DNA of 42,623 nt from Pararhizobium sp. (GCA_030655075.1 JAURWE010000098.1:1-42623), one strand, 5' to 3'. Shown: positions 25,162 through 34,447, counted from the first letter of the stretch. Made by a program: numbers and translations. The notes: generated from the letters alone by a model not told the origin.

Positions 25162-25256
25162 ACCGCCAACTTTCCAATAATGGCCAGTTGGATTGCGGCC
25201 TTGGCGTGACGCCATCGGGCCGCACTGTCCAGCAGCATGAAGAAAATAGGTGTACC

Positions 25257-25547
25257 ATGTCCCGTAGTTGCGAATTGACAGGCAAGGGCGTCCAGTCGGG
25301 CAACAATGTCAGCCACGCAAACAACAAGACGCGCCGCAAGTTCCTTCCGAACCTGTGCGACGTCACGCTGATCTCTGATGCACTCGGCCAGCGTTACCGT
25401 TTGCGCGTTTCGGCTGCTGCCCTGCGCACGGTCGAGCACCGCGGTGGCCTCGATGCCTTCCTCTTGAAGTCTGACGAAGGCACGCTGAGCATGCGCGCTC
25501 GCCTGCTGCGCCGCCAGATCGTCAAGAAGACCGCCGAAGCCGCGTAA
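25257..25547 (+). CDS. rpmB: Large-subunit ribosomal protein bL28
   Basis: A 96-residue ribosomal protein of the alphaproteobacterial long bL28 type. MSRSCELTGKGVQSGNNVSH and NNKTRRKFLPNL are diagnostic; the C-terminal half is basic (RARLLRRQIVKK). No zinc-binding Cys pair is seen, so this is the zinc-independent form. ATG 25257 follows AGGTG. It stands alone between a strong promoter and a strong terminator, as expected for a monocistronic ribosomal gene. Confidence 0.97.
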   Translation: MSRSCELTGKGVQSGNNVSHANNKTRRKFLPNLCDVTLISDALGQRYRLRVSAAALRTVEHRGGLDAFLLKSDEGTLSMRARLLRRQIVKKTAEAA

Positions 25548-25582
25548 TCGGTTTCAGCCGTTCCGACGTTTATACGGGCTTC

Positions 25583-25617
25583 AAGGCTTGACCGGAGGAT
25601 ATCCGGGCAGGCCTTTT
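25583..25617 (+). terminator. Rho-independent terminator of rpmB
   Basis: AAGGCTTG pairs with CAGGCCTT (one G-T pair), then after an A/G mismatch CCGGA pairs with TCCGG around the loop GGATA. The stem runs straight into TTTT. It lies 35 bases after the rpmB stop. Confidence 0.85.
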
Positions 25618-25673
25618 GCTTTGACCAATCTTTGTACGTCCCTCCAACTGGTGGCATCACCCAGGATAAAAAA

Positions 25674-26312
25674 ATGCTGAGCCTGACGCGTACCCTGCCC
25701 TATGTGGCACTGATGACCCTGATCGTGGTCGCCTCCAATTTCCTGGTGCAATATCCGCTTCCCGGCGAAATCGTCGGCATGAAGCTTGGTGACTTGCTGA
25801 CCTGGGGTGCCTTCACCTATCCGGTCGCCTTTCTCATCACCGATCTCACCAACCGCCAGTTCGGCCCTTCGGCCGCCCGCCGTGTGGTTCTCGTCGGCTT
25901 CCTGATCGCCGTGGTGCTGTCGATCGCCATTGCCACGCCGCGCATCGCCATTGCCTCCGGCACGGCGTTCCTGGCCGGTCAGCTGCTGGATATTTCGGTG
26001 TTCAACAGATTGCGCGCCAGCAACTGGTGGAAAGCGCCGCTGTTTGCCTCGCTGCTCGGCTCGGTGCTCGACACCATCCTGTTCTTCACGATCGCCTTCG
26101 CACCGTTCTTCGCCGTGATCGGCCCGAACGATGCCTTCGCCCTCGAAAACGCCCCGGTTCTCGGCATCTTCGCCACCGAGCTGCCCCGCTGGCTCTCCTG
26201 GGCCATCGGCGACTTCTCGGTCAAGATGCTCGTCGGTCTTGTCATGCTCCTGCCTTACGGCGCCCTTATGAGCGTCATCAAGCCGATGCCGGGACTGAAG
26301 GTTTCGGGCTGA
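25674..26312 (+). CDS. Queuosine precursor transporter, YhhQ family
   Basis: A 212-residue inner-membrane protein of about six helices. YhhQ (QPTR, formerly DUF165) imports queuosine precursors such as preQ0/preQ1 for tRNA modification. Landmarks are VVASNFLVQYPLPG, TWGAFTYPVAFLITDLTNRQFGP (the conserved FLxTDLxNRxxG core), GTAFLAGQLLDISVFNRLR and SVLDTILFFTIAF. ATG 25674 has AGGA eight bases upstream; an in-frame start at 25632 lacks one. I see no preQ1 riboswitch in the short leader. Confidence 0.9.
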   Translation: MLSLTRTLPYVALMTLIVVASNFLVQYPLPGEIVGMKLGDLLTWGAFTYPVAFLITDLTNRQFGPSAARRVVLVGFLIAVVLSIAIATPRIAIASGTAFLAGQLLDISVFNRLRASNWWKAPLFASLLGSVLDTILFFTIAFAPFFAVIGPNDAFALENAPVLGIFATELPRWLSWAIGDFSVKMLVGLVMLLPYGALMSVIKPMPGLKVSG

Positions 26313-26352
26313 GTTTTTGGCGGCGGCCTTGCTCGAAACGCGCCGATGAGCC

Positions 26353-27354
26353 CTATTTCAGCAACCGAAACTCCAGCATCAGATTGCGCTGCAGGATCGA
26401 ATGATTGTCATCAGAGACGAGCACGATGCGCACCTCGCCGCCGGGGCCTGCGACGACGTCGAGCCCTTCCATATTGTCGATTTGATAGCCGAAGTCGGCG
26501 TCGAGCAGGATCTCTCCGTCAACCACCGCCCCGGCCTTGATCGACGAGCCGGCGATCCGGCGGATCTGCATGCCGATGCCGGTGCCGAAATTGAAGCGGC
26601 GCTCCAGCAGCAGCAGGTCGCCATTCGGCAGGAAGGCACCGTCGGTCACATCGAAGGGCGTTCGCCGCACCACCTTGAAAATGCCCTTGCCCGGACCGTC
26701 AAGGATGGCGGCAAACAGATTGCCCTCCTCATCGACACTGCGCTCGGCCACCACCACCGTGGCGCCGGCAAGCGTGCTGTTCAACGGCGAAACCGCGACC
26801 GTCTCAAGTCCGCCGTTGCCGCGCAGCTCCTTGATCGGGATCAGAATATCCAGCGAGCCCGAGGGTTTGGATAAAGCAAAGCCCGGATCGGCAAAGACAT
26901 CGACCCGGTGGTAGCGCTCATAGCTGACAAGCGCCGTTTCGCCGTGCAGCGCCAATCCCTCGGCATCCATCCGGTATTTGATGTTTTCGCTTTCGCCATT
27001 GCGGTCGCGCATCGAGGTAACGGTCAGATCGGCAAGGCCGGAGAGATGTCCGGACGCATCGCGTTCGATGCTGCCCTCGGCCCAATGGCCCGTGTCCATG
27101 ATCGCGACGAAGTCCCTGCCGTTCGGCCGGAAGCGGATCGACGACAGCGACCCCAGCAGCGAATCAGACGACGTCATTTCGATACCACCGAGAAATTCCA
27201 GCGGACCGAACGTCTTCTCAGCCGAACCGATTTTGAACTCGGTGATGGCGCGGCTTTTGACCGGAACGGTCACGCCTTCGGCAAAGGCCGGCGAAGCAGG
27301 AAGGGAACCGAGAAAGAGCGCCAGCGACAATGCCGCAAACCGTGAAGACCTCAT
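26353..27354 (-). CDS. Exported esterase-like activity of phytase family protein
   Basis: A 333-residue secreted protein. The signal peptide is residues 1-25 (SLALFLGSLPASPAFA). The mature chain is a beta-propeller-like domain of the phytase-like/esterase-like family: FGPLEFLGGIEMTSSDSL, FVAIMDTGHW, EGLALHGETALVSYERYHRV, FLPNGDLLLLERRF and DNMEGLDVVAGPGGE. The family name reflects distant similarity and no enzymatic activity is proven for this type. It lies 38 bases downstream of cobT on the same strand and may ride on that transcript, although a role in cobalamin synthesis is not expected. Confidence 0.85.
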   Translation of the reverse strand: MRSSRFAALSLALFLGSLPASPAFAEGVTVPVKSRAITEFKIGSAEKTFGPLEFLGGIEMTSSDSLLGSLSSIRFRPNGRDFVAIMDTGHWAEGSIERDASGHLSGLADLTVTSMRDRNGESENIKYRMDAEGLALHGETALVSYERYHRVDVFADPGFALSKPSGSLDILIPIKELRGNGGLETVAVSPLNSTLAGATVVVAERSVDEEGNLFAAILDGPGKGIFKVVRRTPFDVTDGAFLPNGDLLLLERRFNFGTGIGMQIRRIAGSSIKAGAVVDGEILLDADFGYQIDNMEGLDVVAGPGGEVRIVLVSDDNHSILQRNLMLEFRLLK

Positions 27355-27392
27355 GCGTGCGGCTCTTTCCTTCGGGCAGGTCTCACGAACAA

Positions 27393-29303
27393 TTATCCGA
27401 CACGGCGGCTGGGTGATGTAACCACGCCGCGCCGTCCGCGATTTTCGTCGAACAGCGAGGCCAGCTGTTCGGTCATCGCACCGGCCAGTTCGTCCGCATC
27501 GACGATGGTGACCGCACGCCGATAATAACGCGTCACGTCATGGCCGATGCCGATGGCCAAAAGCTCGACCGGCGACTTTGTCTCGATCTGCTCGATGACG
27601 GCGCGCAGGTGGCGCTCGAGATAATTGCCCGGATTGACCGACAACGTCGAATCGTCGACCGGCGCACCGTCCGAGATCATCATCATGATCCGCCGCTGCT
27701 CGGGCCGGGCCAGAAGCCGGTTGTGCGCCCAGATCAGCGCCTCGCCGTCGATGTTTTCCTTCAGCAGGCCCTCGCGCATCATCAGACCGAGATTGCGGCG
27801 GGCACGGCGCCATGGCGCGTCGGCCGATTTGTAGATGATATGGCGCAAATCGTTGAGGCGGCCGGGCGTCTGCGGCTTGCCGCTGGCCAGCCACTTTTCG
27901 CGCGCCTGTCCGCCCTTCCAGGCCTTGGTGGTGAAGCCGAGGATCTCGACCTTGACGCCGCAGCGCTCGAGCGTACGGGCAAGAATATCGGCGCAGGTGG
28001 CCGCAACCGTGATCGGTCGGCCGCGCATGGAGCCGGAATTGTCGATCAGCAGCGTCACCACCGTGTCGCGGAAATTGGTGTCCTTCTCGCGCTTGAAGGA
28101 CAGAGGCTGCATCGGATCGATGATCAGGCGCGTCAGGCGGGCCGGATCAAGGTAGCCCTCTTCGAGATCGAACTCCCAGGAACGGTTCTGCTGCGCCATC
28201 AGGCGGCGCTGCAGCCGGTTGGCAAGGCGGCCGACGGCCCCCTGCAGATGCGCCAGCTGCTTGTCGAGAAAGGCGCGCAGCCGGTCGAGCTCGGCCTCGT
28301 CGCAGAGCTCTTCCGAGGCGATGATCTCGTCGAATTCTTCGGTGAACACCGAATAGTCGACCTTCTCGTTGAAATCGGCAAAGGGCGAATTCGGCCGCTT
28401 GACCTCGCCCGGCGTCTCGGTTTCGTCCTCGCCATCATCAGACAGGTCGTCGTCCGAGATTTCCGCGCCGTCCATCTCGCCTTCGTCCGCCTGTTCGTCG
28501 GCCGACTGGTTTTCCTCGGCCGGTGCAGCGTCGGAGCCCGGCTCCTCGTCTGAACTGTTCTCGTCTTCTTCCTGGCTGCGCGGCTGGTCTTCTTCCGACG
28601 AGCTTTCGCTGTCTTCGGGATCGGTTTCGTCGTCGCCGTATTTCTCAGCCATGTCCATCGCGCTCAACATATCGCGCACGAGCCGGGCGAAGGCCTGCTG
28701 ATCGTTGATGGCGGCCTGCATGCGGGCAATGTCGGCGGACGCCTTCTCGTCGATGAAATCGCGCCAGAGCTCGGCCACCTTGCCGGCACCCTTGGGCGGC
28801 TTCTGGCCGGTCAGGGCTTCGCGCACGACCAGCGAGATCGCCTCTTCCAGCGGCGCGTCGGCCTGGCGGTCGATGGCGGTGAAATTGGCCTTGGCGTATT
28901 TGTCGTCGAGCATGGCATTGAGATTGCCGGCGACACCGCTCATTCTCAGCGAACCGATCGCCTCGACGCGGGCCTGCTCGACCGCGTCGAAGACGGCGCG
29001 CGCGTCGTTGCCGTCCGGCGACATCGTCGCGTGGATGCGGGGATTGTGGCAGGCCTTGCGCAGCGCCATGGAATCGCCGAGGCCGCGCGTGACGGCCAGC
29101 TCCTGCGCCGTCGGGCGCTTGGAAAGCTCAGGCAGGCGCATGCGCTCGCCGGTCAGACCGGGCTTGTCGTTGGCAAAAACCACCTCGATCTCGGCATCGC
29201 CGGCGATCGAGCGGATGCAGCCCGTCAACGCCCGCCGGAACGGCTCGGCATCCACGGCGCCGCCGGGTCTTGCTTTCAAATTGTCGCCGCGACCTGCTGC
29301 CAT
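27393..29303 (-). CDS. cobT: Cobaltochelatase subunit CobT
   Basis: A 636-residue subunit of the aerobic ATP-dependent cobaltochelatase (CobN-CobS-CobT), which inserts cobalt into hydrogenobyrinate a,c-diamide. Order: N-terminal helical domain; a very acidic linker at about 217-300 (DDETDPEDSESSSEEDQ, then SDDDLSDDGEDETE); then a VWA domain with the MIDAS motif DNSGS at about 421-425 and the later ISDGAPVDDSTLS. Length matches known CobT. It starts five bases after cobS and the CobS AAA+ ring uses it as the adaptor to CobN. cobN is not in the window. Confidence 0.96.
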   Translation of the reverse strand: MAAGRGDNLKARPGGAVDAEPFRRALTGCIRSIAGDAEIEVVFANDKPGLTGERMRLPELSKRPTAQELAVTRGLGDSMALRKACHNPRIHATMSPDGNDARAVFDAVEQARVEAIGSLRMSGVAGNLNAMLDDKYAKANFTAIDRQADAPLEEAISLVVREALTGQKPPKGAGKVAELWRDFIDEKASADIARMQAAINDQQAFARLVRDMLSAMDMAEKYGDDETDPEDSESSSEEDQPRSQEEDENSSDEEPGSDAAPAEENQSADEQADEGEMDGAEISDDDLSDDGEDETETPGEVKRPNSPFADFNEKVDYSVFTEEFDEIIASEELCDEAELDRLRAFLDKQLAHLQGAVGRLANRLQRRLMAQQNRSWEFDLEEGYLDPARLTRLIIDPMQPLSFKREKDTNFRDTVVTLLIDNSGSMRGRPITVAATCADILARTLERCGVKVEILGFTTKAWKGGQAREKWLASGKPQTPGRLNDLRHIIYKSADAPWRRARRNLGLMMREGLLKENIDGEALIWAHNRLLARPEQRRIMMMISDGAPVDDSTLSVNPGNYLERHLRAVIEQIETKSPVELLAIGIGHDVTRYYRRAVTIVDADELAGAMTEQLASLFDENRGRRGVVTSPSRRVG

Positions 29304-29308
29304 TGGAC

Positions 29309-30304
29309 CTAAGCCGAAGCCTCCAGCACCATGTTGGCAGCACTTTCCTTCAGCTCGACGCCGAAGGCACGCTGATAATGCTCGGCCACCAGCGTGCGCT
29401 CAAGCTCGTCGCACTTGTTGAGGAAGGTCACGCGGAAGGCAAAGGCGATATCGCCGAAGATATAGGCGTTCTCGGCCCAGGTGATGACGGTACGCGGGCT
29501 CATGACGGTCGACAGGTCACCATTGACGAAGGCAGCACGCGTCAGGTCGGCAACGCGGACCATCTTGGAGACCGTGTCGCGGCCCTTCGAGGCCGTGAAG
29601 CCCTTGACCTTGGCGGCAACGATATCGACCTCGTTGTCATGCGGCAGGTAGTTCAGCGTCGTGACGATCGACCAGCGGTCCATCTGTGCCTGGTTGATCT
29701 GCTGCGTGCCGTGATAAAGGCCGGTCGTATCGCCGAGCCCGACCGTGTTGGCGGTGGCAAACAGGCGGAAGGCCGGGTGCGGCCGGATGACGCGGCTCTG
29801 GTCGAGCAGGGTCAGGCGGCCGGACGATTCCAGCACGCGCTGGATGACGAACATCACGTCCGGGCGGCCGGCATCATATTCGTCGAAGACCAGCGCCACA
29901 TTGTGCTGATAGGCCCAGGGCAGGATGCCGTCCTTGAATTCCGTCACCTGCAGGCCGTCCTTGACGACGATCGCGTCCTTGCCGACCAGGTCGATACGGC
30001 TGACGTGGCTGTCCAGGTTGACGCGCACACAGGGCCAGTTGAGACGGGCGGCGACCTGCTCGATATGCGTGGACTTGCCGGTGCCGTGGTAGCCGGAGAC
30101 CATGACGCGGCGATTGTGGGCAAAGCCCGCCAGGATGGCCAGCGTCGTTTCGCGGTCGAAGAGATAGTCCGGATCAAGATCGGGAACATAGGCGTCGGCC
30201 TTGCTGTAGGCCGGGACACGGATATCGGCGTCGATCTTGAAGACGTCGCGGACCGAAACGGTCGTGTCGGGAAGGTTGGAAATATCCAGGTCGATCTTGC
30301 TCAT
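29309..30304 (-). CDS. cobS: Cobaltochelatase subunit CobS
   Basis: A 331-residue AAA+ ATPase of the MoxR/CobS group. Walker A is GYHGTGKSTHIEQVAARLNW, Walker B is VALVFDEYDAGRPDV, and sensor 1 is FRLFATANTVGLGD. The N-terminus MSKIDLDISNLPDTTVSVR is typical. Two ATGs are in tandem; the second (30304) is five bases from GGAG, the first (30307) only two. It forms the hexameric motor of the cobalt chelatase together with CobT encoded immediately downstream. Confidence 0.96.
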   Translation of the reverse strand: MSKIDLDISNLPDTTVSVRDVFKIDADIRVPAYSKADAYVPDLDPDYLFDRETTLAILAGFAHNRRVMVSGYHGTGKSTHIEQVAARLNWPCVRVNLDSHVSRIDLVGKDAIVVKDGLQVTEFKDGILPWAYQHNVALVFDEYDAGRPDVMFVIQRVLESSGRLTLLDQSRVIRPHPAFRLFATANTVGLGDTTGLYHGTQQINQAQMDRWSIVTTLNYLPHDNEVDIVAAKVKGFTASKGRDTVSKMVRVADLTRAAFVNGDLSTVMSPRTVITWAENAYIFGDIAFAFRVTFLNKCDELERTLVAEHYQRAFGVELKESAANMVLEASA

Positions 30305-30375
30305 CATGTCTCCAGAACGGGCGAAAACGTGCCGCCCGTGAATTCATCAGATTTTTTTCTTTGTGATAGTCCGCG

Positions 30376-31002
30376 TTACGAGCAAAAGCCAGCCTGTTTT
30401 AACAGTTGATAGGCCTGCACGACGGCGCGAAAACGCTCTTCGGAGCCTCTGTCTCCGCCATTTGCATCGGGGTGATGCTTTTTGACGAGCTCCTTGTAGG
30501 CCGCCTTGATGTCGGCCGGCGTTGCATTGGCCGCAACCGCCAGCGTCTCGAAGGCCTTGGCCTCCAGCGTCTTCAGCTTGCGGGCGCGGGGCTCCTGCCG
30601 CGAGCGCGAACGTGTGCCCTCGATGAAGCCGAAAGGATCACGCATACGGGCCTGGGCACTGGAACTGGCCGAGCGCACATCGCCCTGAGACGGTCCGTTC
30701 TTGGCTGCCTTGTTGACGCCAACGGTCCAGGTCGGACGGTGGCCCGTGATCGCTTCTTTCTGGTAGCGGGCGATTTCCGTATCGGAAAGGCCGGAAAAAT
30801 AATTGTAGCCCTTGTTGTACTCCTTCACATGCGTGAAGCAGAACATGAAGAATTCGTTCTCGGCATTGCGTCCGACGGGCGCACGGTGCACGCCCTTCTC
30901 CTCGCAGCCGTCCCACTGACAGGTGGGTGCGGCGGCTTCCGGCTTTTGCGCCGTCCGGCGCTTTGTCCGGATGCCATCGAAGTATTTGGAATCAAGTTTC
31001 AT
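30376..31002 (-). CDS. J-domain protein with N-terminal Cys/His cluster
   Basis: A 208-residue co-chaperone with an unusual order: the J domain is at the C-terminus (about 148-208), with the HPD tripeptide at 177-179 in LVKKHHPDANGG, and should stimulate DnaK. The N-terminal half carries Cys28, Cys33, Cys55 and His58 (CQWDGC ... CFTH), which look like a small zinc site, plus KEYNKGYNYF. A basic linker (EGTRSRSRQEPRARKLK) joins the two. ATG 31002 gives MKLDSKYFDGIRTKR; ATG 31023 upstream has a better AGG and adds seven residues. It sits between cobS and the divergent bolA, a conserved Rhizobiales order. Confidence 0.88.
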   Translation of the reverse strand: MKLDSKYFDGIRTKRRTAQKPEAAAPTCQWDGCEEKGVHRAPVGRNAENEFFMFCFTHVKEYNKGYNYFSGLSDTEIARYQKEAITGHRPTWTVGVNKAAKNGPSQGDVRSASSSAQARMRDPFGFIEGTRSRSRQEPRARKLKTLEAKAFETLAVAANATPADIKAAYKELVKKHHPDANGGDRGSEERFRAVVQAYQLLKQAGFCS

Positions 31003-31125
31003 GGGCGTAATTATGGGGCTCATGAGCCTGCACAACAAGAATTGACAAAACGGAATGTTGCTGGCTTTGTGAAACCCTTTTTCCAAAACCAGACCAGCCG
31101 GAAAGACCCCGGACAGAGGATGACG

Positions 31126-31407
31126 ATGTCGCTCAAGGACCGGATCGCAAAGACGCTGACCGACATCTTTCAGCCCGAACGGCTGCAGGTCATCAACGAA
31201 AGCCATCAGCACGCAGGCCACCAGCCGGATTTCAACGGCACCGGCGAAACCCATATGCGCGTTCGCATCGTCTCCGGACAGTTTGCCGGCATGAGCAGGC
31301 TGGCCCGTCACCGCGCCGTCAACGACGCGTTGAAGCCGGAGATGGATGCAGGGCTGCATGCACTGGCTGTCGAGCCTGCCGCGCCGGGCGAAGCTACGCG
31401 CTGGTAG
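31126..31407 (+). CDS. bolA: BolA family protein
   Basis: A 93-residue stress-related regulator or iron-sulfur-cluster partner of monothiol glutaredoxins. The class II KH-like fold is read from LQVINESHQHAGH, ETHMRVRIVSGQFAG, RLARHRAVNDALKPEMDAG and HALAVEP; the invariant His residues in SHQHAGH and the RH pair are present. ATG 31126 is 6-7 bases from AGAGG, while ATG 31120 would overlap it. A TTGACA at 31042 could be a -35 box, but no good -10 follows. It converges on corC. Confidence 0.93.
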   Translation: MSLKDRIAKTLTDIFQPERLQVINESHQHAGHQPDFNGTGETHMRVRIVSGQFAGMSRLARHRAVNDALKPEMDAGLHALAVEPAAPGEATRW

Positions 31408-31422
31408 CGGTCAGCCAAGCAA

Positions 31423-32730
31423 TCAGACCGGCCCCGTTTCGTCCTCTGCCGGGCGTATGCGAAGCTTGGTGATGCGGTTCTTCACCCGTTTCATGACCGT
31501 GAACCGCTTGCCGTGGAAGGTGAAGGCCTGCCGCTCTTCGGGAATGCTTTTTGATTCATGAATGACGAGGCCGGCAATGGTTGTCGCCTCTTCGTCCGGC
31601 AGATCCCAGTCGAGCGCCCGGTTGAGATCGCGGATGGGCACGCTGCCGTCGACGACGATCGAGCCATCCGCCTCTTGGCGCACGCCCTGGATCTCCAGAT
31701 CGTGTTCGTCTGAAATATCGCCGACGATCTCCTCGAGAATGTCTTCCAGCGTCACCAGCCCCTGGACCTCACCATATTCATCGACGACGATGGCGAAATG
31801 GCTTTTGCGCCGCAGGAAGGCGTTGAGCTGATCCTTGAGATTGGTTGAGTCAGGCACGAACCAGGGCTTCTGCGCGATACGGGAAATATCGAGATTTTCC
31901 GGCTCGACATCCGGCTCGGCCAGCGCCCGGAGCAGATCCTTGGCATGCACCACGCCGATGATGTTGTCGGCTGATCCGCGCCAGAGCGGCATGCGCGTAT
32001 AGGGGCTTTCGAGCACGGTGCGCACCGCCACTTCCGGCAAGTCGTCGGCGTTGATCGCCCGCATCGAGGTGCGGTGGATCATGATGTCGGACACTTCGAG
32101 CTCGTCGAGATCGAGCACGCCGCCCAGCCGGTCGCGGTCGGCCTTGATCACCGAACCCTCGCGGTGCAGGAAATCCACCGCCCCGCGCAGTTCCTCATGC
32201 CCCGTCAGCATCGAGGCTTCCGACGACAGGCTGACGCCGAACAGCGACAGGATGCGGCGGACGAGGCCGTTGACGAAGCTGGAGAGCGGCCCGACCACCA
32301 GAACGAACACCCGCACGAACGGCGCGACCCCCATGGCGAAGCGATCGGGGGCGGCGATCGCCCAGCTTTTTGGCAGAACCTCCGAAAAAATCACCAACAG
32401 AACCGTCATCGCCAGCGTTGCAATTGCGACGCCCGAATCCCCGAACAGACCCAGAAAAAGACTGGTGGTCAGCGACGAGGCAAGGATGTTGACAAGATTG
32501 TTGCCAATCAGCAGCGCGCCGATCAGCCGGTCCTTGCGCTCGATCAGACGCGTCACGGTGCCGGCCCGCTCGTCGCCATTGCTTTCCAGCGTATGCATCC
32601 GAGACCGCGACGCGGCGGTGAGCGCCGTCTCCGACCCGGAGAAGAAGGCGGAAAAAATCAGCAGGCAAAGGACCGACAGCAGCGTCAGCCAGTAGTCCGA
32701 CAGAAAGGCAAGAATCGCTTCGCCGGCCAT
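31423..32730 (-). CDS. CorC/HlyC (CNNM-type) family transporter-like protein
   Basis: A 435-residue membrane protein. The N-terminal CNNM/DUF21 domain (about 1-190) has four hydrophobic segments and the signatures FFSGSETALTAASRSRMH and GNNLVNILASSL, then SEVLPKSWA. A pair of CBS domains follows (DIMIHRTSMRAI, then FAIVVDEYGEVQGLVTLEDILEEIVGDI), and a CorC_HlyC domain ends the chain (GLVIHESKSIPEERQAF). Family members act in magnesium/cobalt efflux; the haemolysin label is historic. Its ATG overlaps the aroB stop (ATGA), so it belongs to the aroK-aroB transcript. Confidence 0.93.
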   Translation of the reverse strand: MAGEAILAFLSDYWLTLLSVLCLLIFSAFFSGSETALTAASRSRMHTLESNGDERAGTVTRLIERKDRLIGALLIGNNLVNILASSLTTSLFLGLFGDSGVAIATLAMTVLLVIFSEVLPKSWAIAAPDRFAMGVAPFVRVFVLVVGPLSSFVNGLVRRILSLFGVSLSSEASMLTGHEELRGAVDFLHREGSVIKADRDRLGGVLDLDELEVSDIMIHRTSMRAINADDLPEVAVRTVLESPYTRMPLWRGSADNIIGVVHAKDLLRALAEPDVEPENLDISRIAQKPWFVPDSTNLKDQLNAFLRRKSHFAIVVDEYGEVQGLVTLEDILEEIVGDISDEHDLEIQGVRQEADGSIVVDGSVPIRDLNRALDWDLPDEEATTIAGLVIHESKSIPEERQAFTFHGKRFTVMKRVKNRITKLRIRPAEDETGPV

Positions 32731-33860
32731 CAGGGGTGCTTTTCCTTGAGGAAACTCAGGACTTCGGACGTCGGAACATCGTCGGCGACGAACGACCGGC
32801 CGATGCCGCGGGTCAGGATGAAGGTGAGCTTGCCACCCTTGACCTTCTTATCCTGAGCGATCGCATCCATCAGGATTTCGGACGGCGGCAACGTGCCGGG
32901 AATATCGTTCATCCGGGTCGGCAGGCCGACCTCTTTCAGATGCGCCTCGACCCGGACCGCATCGTCGGGGCTGGCAAGGTTCATTCGCGCCGAAAACTGA
33001 TGTGCCAGGACCATGCCGATGGCGACGCCCTCGCCATGGACGAGACGGCTGCCGTCATACTGCGTCGCTGCCTCCAGCGCATGACCGAACGTGTGGCCAA
33101 GATTGAGCAAGGCCCGGGCGCCGTTCTCGCGCTCGTCGGCGGCCACCACATCGGCCTTGGCCTGGCAGCTTGTGGCAATCGCCTCGATGCGCGCCTCGCC
33201 GCCGGCAAACACTGCCCGCCAGTTGGCCTCCAGCCAGGCAAAGAACTCCGGCTTGTCGATCAGCCCGTATTTCGCCACTTCCGCATAGCCGGCCCGGAAT
33301 TCGCGCTTCGACAGCGTGTCGAGCACGTCCGTGTCGGCCAGAACCAGATCCGGTTGGTGAAAGACGCCGATCAGGTTCTTGCCATAGCGGCTGTTGATGC
33401 CGGTCTTGCCGCCGACGGACGAATCCACCTGCGCCAGCAGCGATGTCGGCAGCTGGATGAAGCGCAGGCCGCGCCGCACGATCCCGGCAGCAAATCCTGT
33501 GAGGTCGCCGATGACGCCGCCGCCCAGCGCCACGACGGCGTCGTTGCGCTCGATGCGGGCCGAAAGCACGGCGTCGCAGACCTCCATCAGATGATCGAAG
33601 CTCTTGGTCTTTTCGCCCGCCGGCAGAATGGCCGAGACCGCTTCGATCCCCTCAGCCGACAGGCTCGCCATCAGCGCATCGAGATAGATCGGCGCCACGT
33701 TGGCGTCGGTGATGGCGGCCACCTTGCGGCCCTTCATGCGGGCGGCAATTTCCACACCGGCGGAAGTAATCAGGCCGGGGCCGATCAGGATATCGTAGGA
33801 ACGGTCGTCGAGCGAAACCCGGACGGTGCGCTTCGGCGACGGGACACTGTGCGAATTCAT
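32730..33860 (-). CDS. aroB: 3-dehydroquinate synthase
   Basis: A 376-residue NAD- and zinc-dependent enzyme, second step of the shikimate pathway (DAHP to 3-dehydroquinate). The NAD-binding part has AVVALGGGVIGDLTGFAAG, then QLPTSLLAQVDSSVGGKTGIN, and the metal site lies in AEVAKYGLI and NLGHTFGHALEA. The frame is open far upstream, but ATG 33860 overlaps the aroK stop as ATGA and gives the normal length. The downstream corC start overlaps its stop, so aroK-aroB-corC is one translationally coupled operon. Confidence 0.96.
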   Translation of the reverse strand: MNSHSVPSPKRTVRVSLDDRSYDILIGPGLITSAGVEIAARMKGRKVAAITDANVAPIYLDALMASLSAEGIEAVSAILPAGEKTKSFDHLMEVCDAVLSARIERNDAVVALGGGVIGDLTGFAAGIVRRGLRFIQLPTSLLAQVDSSVGGKTGINSRYGKNLIGVFHQPDLVLADTDVLDTLSKREFRAGYAEVAKYGLIDKPEFFAWLEANWRAVFAGGEARIEAIATSCQAKADVVAADERENGARALLNLGHTFGHALEAATQYDGSRLVHGEGVAIGMVLAHQFSARMNLASPDDAVRVEAHLKEVGLPTRMNDIPGTLPPSEILMDAIAQDKKVKGGKLTFILTRGIGRSFVADDVPTSEVLSFLKEKHP

Positions 33861-34447
33861 GGCTGTGGCTTTCTTAAGGGAGCATCGACGAGCGCCTTCA
33901 GCACCTCCTCGACCATCACTTCTTTCTTGACGTCGCGCGAGACGACGGTCAGGTCGGCCTCGGCATAGACCGGATAGCGCGCCAGCATCAGGTCTTCTAG
34001 CGTCTTCTTCGGATTTTCGGTTTTCAGAAGCGGCCGCGTGTCGCGCTTGTTGACACGCTCCCACAGCACATCGAGATCGGCCTTCAGCCAGATGGTCAGC
34101 CCGCCCTTGCGCACCAGACGCCGGGTCCGCTCGTTGATATAGGCACCGCCGCCGGTCGAGACCACGCGGGGCCCGGAGCGCAACAGCCGCTTGATCACCC
34201 GCGTTTCCAGCGCCCGGAACTCCTCTTCGCCGTAGGAGGTAAACAGCTCGGAAATGTTCATGCGCGAGACGCGTTCGATCTCGTGATCGGAATCGATGAA
34301 CGGCACGCCGAGCGTCGCTGCCGTCAAGCGGCCGATGGCCGATTTTCCTGCGCCCATGAGGCCAATGAAAACCAGATTGCGCTTGCCCAGCACCGCTCTT
34401 GCCTGCGCGGCCAGTGTTTCCGACACCGGTTCGATCACGTCGTTCAT
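33857..34447 (-). CDS. aroK: Shikimate kinase
   Basis: A 196-residue P-loop kinase that phosphorylates shikimate. Walker A is GLMGAGKS (29-36), the shikimate-binding DSDHEIE and the FR(A/x)LE part of EEEFRALETRV are seen, then STGGGAYINERTR and the adenine/lid region NKRDTRPLL. It is the first gene of the aroK-aroB-corC operon and is divergent from the small membrane protein/xerD unit across 142 bases. Confidence 0.95.
   Translation of the reverse strand: MNDVIEPVSETLAAQARAVLGKRNLVFIGLMGAGKSAIGRLTAATLGVPFIDSDHEIERVSRMNISELFTSYGEEEFRALETRVIKRLLRSGPRVVSTGGGAYINERTRRLVRKGGLTIWLKADLDVLWERVNKRDTRPLLKTENPKKTLEDLMLARYPVYAEADLTVVSRDVKKEVMVEEVLKALVDAPLRKPQP

Noticed and set aside
25548..25673. preQ1 riboswitch before the queuosine precursor transporter
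   Set aside because: After the rpmB terminator only about 55 bases remain, and I could not fold a preQ1 aptamer-like pseudoknot with the A-rich tail there.
29309..30304. AAA+ plus VWA pair as a possible MoxR-type defence or chaperone system
   Set aside because: Sequence signatures and order match CobS and CobT of the cobalt chelatase closely, which explains the pair.
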